DNA of 16,045 nt. It comes from Spirochaetia bacterium UBA2205 (GTDB lineage: Bacteria > Spirochaetota > UBA4802 > UB4802). The stretch spans positions 1 to 16,045 of the forward strand of contig DCUV01000045.1 in the NCBI GenBank assembly GCA_002328585.1. The letters are read 5' to 3'. Under the pieces are notes generated by a model, which saw only the letters and a list, made by a program, of their open reading frames with translations, had not been told where the DNA came from and searched no databases. Below, piece by piece: positions 7,433 through 14,251 of the stretch (positions within the stretch are counted from its first letter, which is position 1; every line of letters starts with the position of its first letter). The position numbers and the translations under genes are program-made.

Positions 7433-9181
7433 ATGGAGCTATCGCCAAAAATAAAAAATAGAATTTGCATATTACCTGATTCTGTTAAAAGAAAAATTGC
7501 TGCTGGCGAGGTAATTGACGCACCGTATTCAGTGGTTAAGGAATTGCTGGAAAATGCTATAGACGCGCAAGCCTCATATATTGAAATTGAAATTGAGGAA
7601 AGTGGATTAAAAAGAATAGCAATTTCAGATAATGGCGTGGGCATTGTTAAGGACGATCTGCCGCTGGCTGTTGAAGAGCATGCTACCAGTAAGATAAGGG
7701 ACATCAATGATATTTTTGCCATACAAACGATGGGATTCAGAGGTGAAGCGCTTGCCAGCATTGCTGAAGTATCGCAGTTGACAATTTTGTCGCGCACACA
7801 TGATGAACCAATGGGTGGAAAGCTTGTAGTAACGGATAACACCACACAGATGCTTGATTGGGCTGGCGCTGCAGGGACAACGGTTATAGTAGAAAATCTT
7901 TTTTATAATACACCGGCCAGGAAAAAATTTTTGAAAAGCATAAAAAGCGAACTAAACCGCATCAAAGATACCATCTTTTGTATTGCGGTTGTTCATCCCG
8001 AGATAAAATTCAAGATTGTAATTGATAAAAAAATGTCGTTTGTATTTGAACCTGTCGATATCAAACAACGAATCCAGCAAATATATGGTAATGATATTGC
8101 CTTAAATTTAATTGATGGTTCATTACAGGATTTAGAATGTACTATAACAGGATACATTTCTAAACCTGAGTACTACCGTTCTAACAGGTCATTACAGTTT
8201 TTGTATGTCAATAAACGGCCGGTGCAGTTTCCATACTTCAGCTTTATTTTACAACAGGCTTACCAAGCAATATTGCAAAAGGGACAATATCCGGTTGCTT
8301 TTATATGTATGAATGTTAAACCTGATTTAATTGATGTTAATGTGCATCCTGCAAAACGAGAGATACGATTTTTTGACAACAATTATATTCATTCCATGCT
8401 GTATAACTTTGCCAATAAGATTATCAGCGGCGGTATCCATACTATTGCAATTGGCGACCATGAAAGACATTATGCTGCTTCAACTACTCACCATGACATT
8501 TCTGATACTAACGATAATGAAATGGTATACGAAGTAACTCTGCCATTACAGTATAGGGAATCAGAGAATAAAAATGCTTTTTTGAAAGAGATACGTACTG
8601 TATATACTCAAATACAGGGAAAAGACTATGCTGTACTGGGGGTTATTTTTGGTGAATTTATTGTAATACAAAAGCTTGACGAGCTCTACTTTATTGATTT
8701 TCATGCTGCTCATGAACGTAAGCTGTACGATTATCTTTTACAGGTAAATACGACAGTTGCTGTTCAGCAATTATTGATACCGGTTGTTATTGAGTTTGCA
8801 CCCGACATGGTTATGCTTGTAAATAGTTATCATGATCTTTTGATTGGCTATGGTTTACTGCTGGAACAATTTGACGATAATTCAGTTGTTGTCAATGCTA
8901 TTCCTGATTTTTGTACAACCAGTGATATTGAAGGATTGATAAAAGACGTTGTTGATAGTTTATATGAAAATAAAAATCATATTGATAATATAAAAATGAC
9001 TATAATTGAAAAAATTGCTTGTCATGCGGCAAAAAGAGCAAATGATAGTATGACCAGTGCAGATATTATTTCCATTACAGATTATGTTTTTACATGCAGT
9101 GACTACCGATGTCCTCATGGCAGGCCATTTGTATATAAGCTGTCAAAATCAGAATTAGAGGGGTATTTTAAACGGTTATGA
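7433..9181 (+). CDS. mutL: DNA mismatch repair protein MutL (endonuclease type)
   Basis: MutL couples mismatch recognition by MutS to strand removal. The N-terminal GHKL ATPase is complete: KIAAGEV at 21-27, ELLENAIDA at 37-45 with E40, DNGVG at 66-70, GFRGEAL at 101-107, and the domain-closing NVHPAKREIRF at 303-313. A variable linker (about 340-390) leads to the C-terminal dimerisation domain, which keeps three metal-site motifs of nicking MutLs: DFHAAHE at 422-428 (usual form DQHAxxE, here Phe for Gln), ACHA at 529-532 and CPHGRP at 560-565. The protein is therefore expected to be a latent nickase, as in organisms lacking MutH. At 582 residues it is slightly short because of a compact linker. 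No good Shine-Dalgarno precedes the ATG, so translation is probably coupled to the sirtuin gene 9 bases upstream. Its TGA overlaps the coaC start as ATGA. Confidence 0.96.
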   Translation: MELSPKIKNRICILPDSVKRKIAAGEVIDAPYSVVKELLENAIDAQASYIEIEIEESGLKRIAISDNGVGIVKDDLPLAVEEHATSKIRDINDIFAIQTMGFRGEALASIAEVSQLTILSRTHDEPMGGKLVVTDNTTQMLDWAGAAGTTVIVENLFYNTPARKKFLKSIKSELNRIKDTIFCIAVVHPEIKFKIVIDKKMSFVFEPVDIKQRIQQIYGNDIALNLIDGSLQDLECTITGYISKPEYYRSNRSLQFLYVNKRPVQFPYFSFILQQAYQAILQKGQYPVAFICMNVKPDLIDVNVHPAKREIRFFDNNYIHSMLYNFANKIISGGIHTIAIGDHERHYAASTTHHDISDTNDNEMVYEVTLPLQYRESENKNAFLKEIRTVYTQIQGKDYAVLGVIFGEFIVIQKLDELYFIDFHAAHERKLYDYLLQVNTTVAVQQLLIPVVIEFAPDMVMLVNSYHDLLIGYGLLLEQFDDNSVVVNAIPDFCTTSDIEGLIKDVVDSLYENKNHIDNIKMTIIEKIACHAAKRANDSMTSADIISITDYVFTCSDYRCPHGRPFVYKLSKSELEGYFKRL

Positions 9182-9714
9182 AATCCAAAATTATATTGGG
9201 CATATCTTCTTCTATTGCTGCATATAAAGCATGTGATTTAGCACGTATGCTTAGCAAAGATGCTTATGATGTCTTTTGCGTTTTAACACACAATGCCACG
9301 CATCTTGTAACACCACTGACATTGCAAACGTTAACCGGGAATCCAGTGTATACTACCAGCTTTGCACTTGAGTGGCGTGAAATGGGACATATTGAATTAA
9401 AAGACAATGCGCAGTTATTATTGGTTGCACCTGCTACTGCCAATATAATTGGTAAATTTGCCAATGGCATTGCGGATGATCTTCTTAGCACAACATTTTT
9501 GTCAGTCAATTGCCCGGTGGTGATAGCTCCTGCCATGAATCCCAACATGTGGAACCATAAAGCAGTACAGGAAAATATTACAAAGCTTAAAAAATGGGGC
9601 GCTATCATTGTTGAACCGGAAACAGGATTGGTTGCCTGCGGTGATGAAGGGCAGGGTAGATTAGCATCTATTGAATCCATTTATAACATTGCAATCAATG
9701 CGATTAGAAAATAG
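9178..9714 (+). CDS. coaC: Phosphopantothenoylcysteine decarboxylase (CoaC, stand-alone)
   Basis: A flavoprotein that decarboxylates 4'-phosphopantothenoylcysteine to 4'-phosphopantetheine in CoA synthesis. Key elements of the HFCD family are present: GISSSIAAYK at 8-17 for FMN binding, catalytic H71 in MGHIEL, PATANIIGKFANGIADDLL near 85-103, PAMN at 118-121 with N121, and the flap cysteine C154 in ACGDEGQGRL. These lie a constant four residues before their E. coli counterparts (H75, N125, C158). Unlike the common fused CoaBC (Dfp), the 178-residue frame stops at the domain linker and CoaB continues in another frame overlapping the end. It starts inside the mutL stop (ATGA), indicating translational coupling. 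Confidence 0.94.
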   Translation: MKSKIILGISSSIAAYKACDLARMLSKDAYDVFCVLTHNATHLVTPLTLQTLTGNPVYTTSFALEWREMGHIELKDNAQLLLVAPATANIIGKFANGIADDLLSTTFLSVNCPVVIAPAMNPNMWNHKAVQENITKLKKWGAIIVEPETGLVACGDEGQGRLASIESIYNIAINAIRK

Positions 9715-10366
9715 AAAAATAATTGTTTCCGGTGGACCAACGCGCGAGTGGATTGACCCTGTTCGCTATATCTCCAACGCATCAAGCGGAAAAATGGGAG
9801 TTGCTATCGCAGATGCTGCTTACAATAGGTGTATCAATACAGTTTTCATCCATGGCCCGGTTGAACATTCTATCATAGCTAATAAACCCTATCAATGTAT
9901 TGGCGTGGAAACTACCGTTGATATGCTTGAAGCTATTCAACAGGAACTATCGCCCAATACTATTCTAATTATGGCTGCTGCACCGGCAGATTATGCTCCT
10001 GTTCATAAATCGCCTGTGAAAATAAAAAAAAACAATGATACCTTAACCATTGCATTAAAGCGTAATCCCGATATTTTAAAATCTATCGCCAACATGCGAA
10101 AGGGAAATAAACAATTGAGTGATATAACACTGATAGGGTTCGCAGCAGAAACAACCAATATTATGCAATATGGCAAAACAAAGCTTGTTGAAAAAGAATT
10201 AGCCATGATATGTATCAATGATGTAAGCGGTACCGATTCAGGGTTTGGGAGCGACTATAATGAAGTAACCATTATGCTTGCAAATGAAGAAACAATACAT
10301 CTGCATAAAATGACAAAAAAAGAAGTTGCGGAAAATATACTACAAATTATTGAAACTATGGTGTAG
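9698..10366 (+). CDS. coaB: Phosphopantothenate-cysteine ligase (CoaB, stand-alone)
   Basis: Ligates cysteine to 4'-phosphopantothenate with a nucleotide triphosphate (CTP in the bacterial fused enzymes), the step before CoaC. The 222-residue protein has the nucleotide-binding SGGPTREWIDPVRYISNASS at 11-30, AAAPADYAP at 93-101, the conserved KIKK at 108-111, LIGFAAET at 145-152 and the C-terminal INDVSGTDSGFGSD at 173-186. Two starts are open: ATG 9671 (231 residues, overlapping coaC by 44 bases) and ATG 9698 (overlap 17 bases). I prefer 9698 because the domain begins immediately after it; neither has a visible Shine-Dalgarno. The frame is +1 relative to coaC, so a single-base deletion near 9708-9713 would restore the fused CoaBC. 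Either the gene is truly split or the sequence has an error there. Confidence 0.9.
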   Translation: MRLENRKIIVSGGPTREWIDPVRYISNASSGKMGVAIADAAYNRCINTVFIHGPVEHSIIANKPYQCIGVETTVDMLEAIQQELSPNTILIMAAAPADYAPVHKSPVKIKKNNDTLTIALKRNPDILKSIANMRKGNKQLSDITLIGFAAETTNIMQYGKTKLVEKELAMICINDVSGTDSGFGSDYNEVTIMLANEETIHLHKMTKKEVAENILQIIETMV

Positions 10367-10428
10367 ATTTAAGATTGCAAATATTGATCATGTTTTATTT
10401 TACTCATTTTATTCCAGAGTGACAGTGT

Positions 10429-11553
10429 ATGAAAAAATTAATTGTTTTGTTTATTGTATTTATTTTTCCCGCTTATGCATTTGCACAGCGTCAGGTGGAT
10501 AAAAAGCCAGTTGTGCATACCGTTACCATTGAATTTAATGGTGAGACAATCAAGGGCTTTTATTGTTTCATAGATGCTCGCAGCAATGAAGAAAAAAGTT
10601 CCAATGTGCAAAATAAGGCATTACATGAGTCAGTTATTTTATTTTTGCAGGGGCATGCCCAGCGTGCAGATGATGCATACAAATTTACATCGCAGATGGC
10701 ATTAACCTCAAAATCAGGTGTTGTGGTTGTTGTGGTATGTGATACGCCCTATGGTAAAGATTCTCAATACCGCGGCGATGCTGGAAAAGAGATTGTTGTC
10801 ATGGCAATAGCGCAGCATGCTTTAACGTTACATGGCATTAATGTCATTGATGCTGAACAGTTATCAGGACTGGTAACAATAAATGGCAAAACGGTATCGC
10901 CATCACAAAGTGGAATACATGCAACGCTTACAGTGGTTGGGTGGTCGCATGGTGCATTGTTAGCCCGGCGTGTGGCAAACAGATATAGCTGTGTTAAAAA
11001 TCTTGTACAGATATGTCCGGCTGGTTTCAATGACTGGCCTGATAATAGCTGTGCCGCCAATTGCTGTGTGTTATCAGCATTTTCATGGGAAAGCCTGCGT
11101 ATATCAACCGAAATGTTTAAAGGGCATGCAAACGATGTATTTTCTGCAAGCTTGGGTATTACAAAAGGGGTAGCGGGCGATAGTTGTCGTTCATGTGGTT
11201 CATGCCTGCATGGTAATTTTACTGTATGCAAGCCATTACGAGCAGTAAAGGATATCACTGATGTAACAATAAAAGCAAACGCAGATAATTTCCCGGTAGC
11301 TACTCTATCATCAATAGTTGTTATATTTGGCAGCAATGATTCACTTTTCAATCCACAAAAACTTTTAAATTATAGAGAATCACTCAATCCCGAGGATGTT
11401 GAGCGTTTCTGGCTAAAGTATTATCCTGAGGCGGTAAATAACAATGCAAGGATGAACCTTTTTGTTTTACCGGGGAAACATTTAGCACCAGTACTTTACT
11501 ATAAAGAATATGCTTTTTATTCATTAAAATATACCAATGAGTTGAAAGAATGA
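10429..11553 (+). CDS. Exported alpha/beta hydrolase with cysteine-rich insertion
   Basis: A 374-residue secreted or periplasmic hydrolase of unknown substrate. It begins with a signal peptide (KK, a hydrophobic core to about residue 17, and likely cleavage after AFA at 17-19). There is no lipobox cysteine. The mature part shows an alpha/beta hydrolase order: LFLQGHAQ near 71-78 (oxyanion region), nucleophile S173 in GWSHG at 171-175, acid D304 in FGSNDSLF at 300-307, and H351 in PGKHLAP at 348-354. Eleven cysteines are present, unusually many. Seven of them (208, 212, 213, 253, 256, 259 and 267) lie between the nucleophile and the acid, including a CxxCxxC run, probably forming disulfides or a metal site in the lid. 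It lies 62 bases after coaB on the same strand with only a weak GAGTGA site before the ATG. Its TGA abuts the stop of the convergent ecfA-like gene. Esterase, lipase or depolymerase roles are all possible. Confidence 0.82.
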   Translation: MKKLIVLFIVFIFPAYAFAQRQVDKKPVVHTVTIEFNGETIKGFYCFIDARSNEEKSSNVQNKALHESVILFLQGHAQRADDAYKFTSQMALTSKSGVVVVVVCDTPYGKDSQYRGDAGKEIVVMAIAQHALTLHGINVIDAEQLSGLVTINGKTVSPSQSGIHATLTVVGWSHGALLARRVANRYSCVKNLVQICPAGFNDWPDNSCAANCCVLSAFSWESLRISTEMFKGHANDVFSASLGITKGVAGDSCRSCGSCLHGNFTVCKPLRAVKDITDVTIKANADNFPVATLSSIVVIFGSNDSLFNPQKLLNYRESLNPEDVERFWLKYYPEAVNNNARMNLFVLPGKHLAPVLYYKEYAFYSLKYTNELKE

Positions 11554-12246
11554 TCATGTCAGTATAGTTTGTAAATACTTTTTTACTTTGTTGCTTTTTG
11601 CAGTATCATCCATTACAATGGTACCCTTTTCCAGAACAATAATTCTTTGTGCTACATGTTCAACCAGATACTTTGAATGTGTTGCAAAAACTATTGGTAT
11701 GGTTAATTGTAACAGGATGTTAATAACTGCATCTGATGAAGGTTTATCTAAATTGGCAAGCGGTTCATCAAGCAGTAACACTGAAGGATTTTTTGCCAGC
11801 ACTGACGCTAATGCTGCACGCTTCATCTGTCCGCTTGAAAGTGATAGGGGATGATGAAAGGCAACATCAGCAAGGTTAACCTGCTTTATTATATCCATTG
11901 CTTGTAAATATTTTTCTTCATTATCACCATTGTTTATACTCAGCATCACATCATTGATAATATCCGGCATGATAAACTGATATTCAACCTGGGAAAATAA
12001 AATCCCGGTAGATTTTCGAATAAGTATTTTATTTTCATGGGTAACGTTACTATCATTTATTTGAACCATCCCCGATGTTGGCAGCAATAAAGCAGATAAA
12101 ATACATAACAATGTTGATTTCCCTGAACCATTATGTCCAATAACTGCCACCTTTTGGTTTTCCGTTACTTCAAATGATATGTCATTGAGTGCCTTTGTTC
12201 CATCAGGATATCTGTACGATAGTTTTTGTACCATGATTCTTTTCAT
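11554..12246 (-). CDS. ECF transporter ATP-binding protein (EcfA/CbiO-like)
   Basis: The ATPase that powers an energy-coupling-factor importer. At 230 residues from the chosen ATG it contains Walker A GHNGSGKST at 37-45, a Q-loop at FSQVEYQF near 84-91, the signature LSSGQ at 136-140 (Ser for the usual Gly), Walker B LLLDEP at 157-162 followed by LANLD, and switch H190 in ATHS. The early YRYPDG at 11-16 is the A-loop typical of EcfA/CbiO. The frame is open back to an ATG at 12276, which would overlap the EcfT gene by 17 bases. ATG 12246, or 12234, fits the domain start better; none has a strong Shine-Dalgarno. Only one ATPase gene is present, so the complex would use it as a homodimer, as in dedicated single-ATPase ECF systems. 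It is last in the S-methyltransferase-T-A cassette. Confidence 0.9.
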   Translation of the reverse strand: MKRIMVQKLSYRYPDGTKALNDISFEVTENQKVAVIGHNGSGKSTLLCILSALLLPTSGMVQINDSNVTHENKILIRKSTGILFSQVEYQFIMPDIINDVMLSINNGDNEEKYLQAMDIIKQVNLADVAFHHPLSLSSGQMKRAALASVLAKNPSVLLLDEPLANLDKPSSDAVINILLQLTIPIVFATHSKYLVEHVAQRIIVLEKGTIVMDDTAKSNKVKKYLQTILT

Positions 12247-12259
12247 AAGTAAGCCATAC

Positions 12260-12916
12260 CTATTTAAAAATACCATTTATTATAATAAGAAGCAGTATGA
12301 TGCCGACAGTAGTATAGTCACCAATAGTAATAGTACCGGTAAGTTTCATCACAGGCAAAGAATTGATAGCTCGTGATAAAATACCATTACGAAAGTGTGA
12401 CATGGCATAAAATTGATTATAAAGAAATGCAACTGAGTAATATTTTGGGATATAATATTTTTCTTTACTTTTAAAATTAATCCGGGATTGAAGCTGAAAC
12501 ACTATCATTCTGTTTTGCTGCATCAAGGTATACAATGTTCGTGTAAAGATAAGAAAAAAAAGCTTCACTGTTGATGGGAAAAGATTTATAAAAGCTTTCA
12601 ATCCATTGCGCCCTATGAAAAAGCGAGCACCGATGATAATAATGCTGATGCATACAATCTTGTATGCTGTTAATGCAATTATATAATAATTAATACTGTC
12701 TCTTATAATGCCAGTTATAAGCTGCATTATAACAATTGTCATTACCAATGGCACTATCATAATGAGTGCAGTGCGATGCTGCATGGGGATATAGTGTAAA
12801 AAAATAATAGCAAGTACTAAGCTTGATGCAGTCCATAAAAAAGAAAATGCATTAAGCAACGAACAAAACAGCAGGGATATAATAACTGCAATTATCTTTA
12901 CATAGTGAAATGCCAT
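12260..12916 (-). CDS. ECF transporter transmembrane coupling protein (EcfT/CbiQ-like)
   Basis: The membrane scaffold that links the ATPase to the substrate-binding S component. The 218-residue protein has about five membrane segments (roughly 7-40, 49-70, 77-97, a segment near 113-131, and 202-216). Two amphipathic coupling regions end in basic motifs resembling the Ala-Arg-Gly signatures: QLQSRINF near 141-148 and ILSRAINS near 179-186. Both are degenerate, and the protein is shorter than many EcfT, so the family call relies on layout plus neighbours. Its ATG shares one base with the methyltransferase TAA (TAATG), an arrangement that implies translational coupling. The ATPase gene begins within about 15 bases of its stop. 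Confidence 0.8.
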   Translation of the reverse strand: MAFHYVKIIAVIISLLFCSLLNAFSFLWTASSLVLAIIFLHYIPMQHRTALIMIVPLVMTIVIMQLITGIIRDSINYYIIALTAYKIVCISIIIIGARFFIGRNGLKAFINLFPSTVKLFFLIFTRTLYTLMQQNRMIVFQLQSRINFKSKEKYYIPKYYSVAFLYNQFYAMSHFRNGILSRAINSLPVMKLTGTITIGDYTTVGIILLLIIINGIFK

Positions 12917-13536
12917 TATTGCAACACAGCATGGATAAAATTAAGTTCTGGTTCATCAATATAGTGTTTTATGACAAAACCTGCATCAAAAAGTAATTGT
13001 TCCAGTTCATCTTTATATGGCATAAAATCTTTACTTACCGGTGCATTGAGATTACTATGAAATTCATTGAGGGTTTTAGTATCGGATAAATGAAATATGT
13101 ATAATGAACCATCATCAGCCAATAGGTCATGACATTTTTTCAAAGCCAATAATTTATCTTCAATATGGGGAAATACAGCAAAGCATATAATGACGTTAAC
13201 GCTTTGCAACGCCATAACAATATTTTCCAGTGGTACTGCAATGTAGATAATATTATTAAAGTGCTTATACTTTGATTGTGCTACTTCAATCATCCCACTG
13301 GAAGCATCAAGGGCAATAAGCCTCCCTGTACTTCCGATATAATCTTCAATAATTGGGAAAAGAATGCCGGTGCCACAGCCAGCATCTAAAACGGTATCGC
13401 CTTTTTTTATATTCATCCATGAAAAAACACTGGTCAATTTTTTGATACGTGCTTCATCATTACTGGATATAGCATCCCAGCTTTTGCTTAAATTATTAAA
13501 ATAGATGTTCTTGTTGTCATAATTATTGTTTACCAT
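12916..13536 (-). CDS. Class I SAM-dependent methyltransferase within an ECF transporter operon
   Basis: A 206-residue Rossmann-fold methyltransferase. Motif I is VLDAGCGTG at 49-57, the ribose-binding acidic residue is D77 in LIALDAS, motif IV is FAVFPHIEDK near 119-128, and the post-motif DDGSLYIFHLSD lies near 141-152. The FPHxxDK stretch and the later NEFH...PVSKDFMP...LLFDAGF pattern (157-187) match a methyltransferase subfamily I recall from anaerobes, whose substrate I do not know. It lies 2 bases after the S-component stop and overlaps the EcfT start by one base. It is thus embedded in the transporter operon and probably acts on the transported compound or a product of it. It is soluble, with no membrane segment. 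It is not a CobA-, UbiE- or Trm-type sequence on the motifs I can see. Confidence 0.86.
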   Translation of the reverse strand: MVNNNYDNKNIYFNNLSKSWDAISSNDEARIKKLTSVFSWMNIKKGDTVLDAGCGTGILFPIIEDYIGSTGRLIALDASSGMIEVAQSKYKHFNNIIYIAVPLENIVMALQSVNVIICFAVFPHIEDKLLALKKCHDLLADDGSLYIFHLSDTKTLNEFHSNLNAPVSKDFMPYKDELEQLLFDAGFVIKHYIDEPELNFIHAVLQ

Positions 13537-13538
13537 AA

Positions 13539-14066
13539 CTATCGCCCACTATAATTTTTCATTAATTTTTTTAACCCCATAACTGCAGGAGGTACAATCA
13601 TTAAAAGCAGTATTATGCCAGGAATACTTTTTAAAAGGTCGTAAACACTGAATAGCGCAAATGATATATGAAAATAGGGAAATACCAGCGCATATAGCAT
13701 GTATAAAACAAATCGGTCAATGATGATTGCAATGATCATGATTATGTATGCATTGATTTTTGGTGCATGATAAATTATCAGGGAGATTATCAAACAAAAG
13801 AAAAATAATTCAATGACCATAAGCAGGGCAATGGGAGGATAGAGTGGCGGCATTCCGGTTAATAATGAAGAGGCTATGGGGGCGATAGCTCCCGTAAAAC
13901 ATGCATAGAATGGGGTCATGAAGAATGAACCAATTGCAAGCGGTATAAACATTGGTAAAAATAGTGAGCCCAATCCTACAAGATGGAATAAGATGGGGAG
14001 AACTACAGCACAGGCAGCTGTAATTGATGCGATTATAATCTGCGTTATTGTAATCTCTTCATGCAT
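13539..14066 (-). CDS. ECF transporter substrate-binding S component, substrate unknown
   Basis: A 175-residue hydrophobic protein with about six membrane segments (roughly 8-28, 36-50, 53-70, 76-98, 104-128 and 145-168), the size and topology of ECF S components. The stretch FHLVGLGSLFLPMFIP near 27-42 and SLLTGMPPLYPP near 67-78 is the pattern of the PF12822-type S components, several of which bind vitamins or their precursors. Cobalamin- or thiamine-related substrates are plausible guesses but not shown. It is first in the cassette and divergent from the AGPS-like gene. No Shine-Dalgarno precedes the ATG. A TATAAT lies only 8 bases upstream on its strand, so a leaderless message is possible. 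Confidence 0.78.
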   Translation of the reverse strand: MHEEITITQIIIASITAACAVVLPILFHLVGLGSLFLPMFIPLAIGSFFMTPFYACFTGAIAPIASSLLTGMPPLYPPIALLMVIELFFFCLIISLIIYHAPKINAYIIMIIAIIIDRFVLYMLYALVFPYFHISFALFSVYDLLKSIPGIILLLMIVPPAVMGLKKLMKNYSGR

Positions 14067-14097
14067 AAATATAAATTATAAATACTATTTTATGATT

Positions 14098-14111
14098 AAA
14101 TAAATTTATTT
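14098..14111. repeat. 14-bp perfect AT palindrome in divergent intergenic region
   Basis: AAATAAATTTATTT is its own reverse complement and lies between the divergent S-component and AGPS-like genes. It could be a regulator site, but all-AT palindromes are common by chance here. Confidence 0.25.
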
Positions 14112-14176
14112 TGTAATACTTCATTGATAGTGATTTTTTTCAAGCAGTATTTTTTATTGTGGTAATAAAATTTTTC

Positions 14177-14204
14177 TTGAACATAATGATGTTTATGGTA
14201 ATTT
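14177..14204 (+). promoter_or_regulatory. Possible promoter of the AGPS-like gene
   Basis: TTGAAC (14177-14182) and TAATTT (14199-14204) are spaced by 16 bases, about 47 bases before the start codon. The -10 is weak, so this is a candidate only. Confidence 0.3.
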
Positions 14205-14218
14205 AGAGTTAAGAGGTT

Positions 14219-14234
14219 GAACCACTGAACCACT
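14219..14234 (+). repeat. Tandem duplication of GAACCACT in the 5' leader
   Basis: Two perfect adjacent copies of an 8-base unit (14219-14226 and 14227-14234) stand immediately before the ribosome binding site AAAGGAG (14237-14243). Copy number might vary and alter spacing, but nothing here shows that. Confidence 0.6.
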
Positions 14235-14251
14235 AAAAAGGAGAACACGCC

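Noticed and set aside
10764..11351. 195-codon open frame antisense to the exported hydrolase
   Set aside because: The plus-strand frame has a signal peptide and catalytic triad. The antisense frame has neither a start site nor plausible composition.
12247..12276. Longer EcfA-like start at ATG 12276
   Set aside because: It would add ten residues before the normal domain start and overlap EcfT by 17 bases with no ribosome binding site; ATG 12246 fits the family better.
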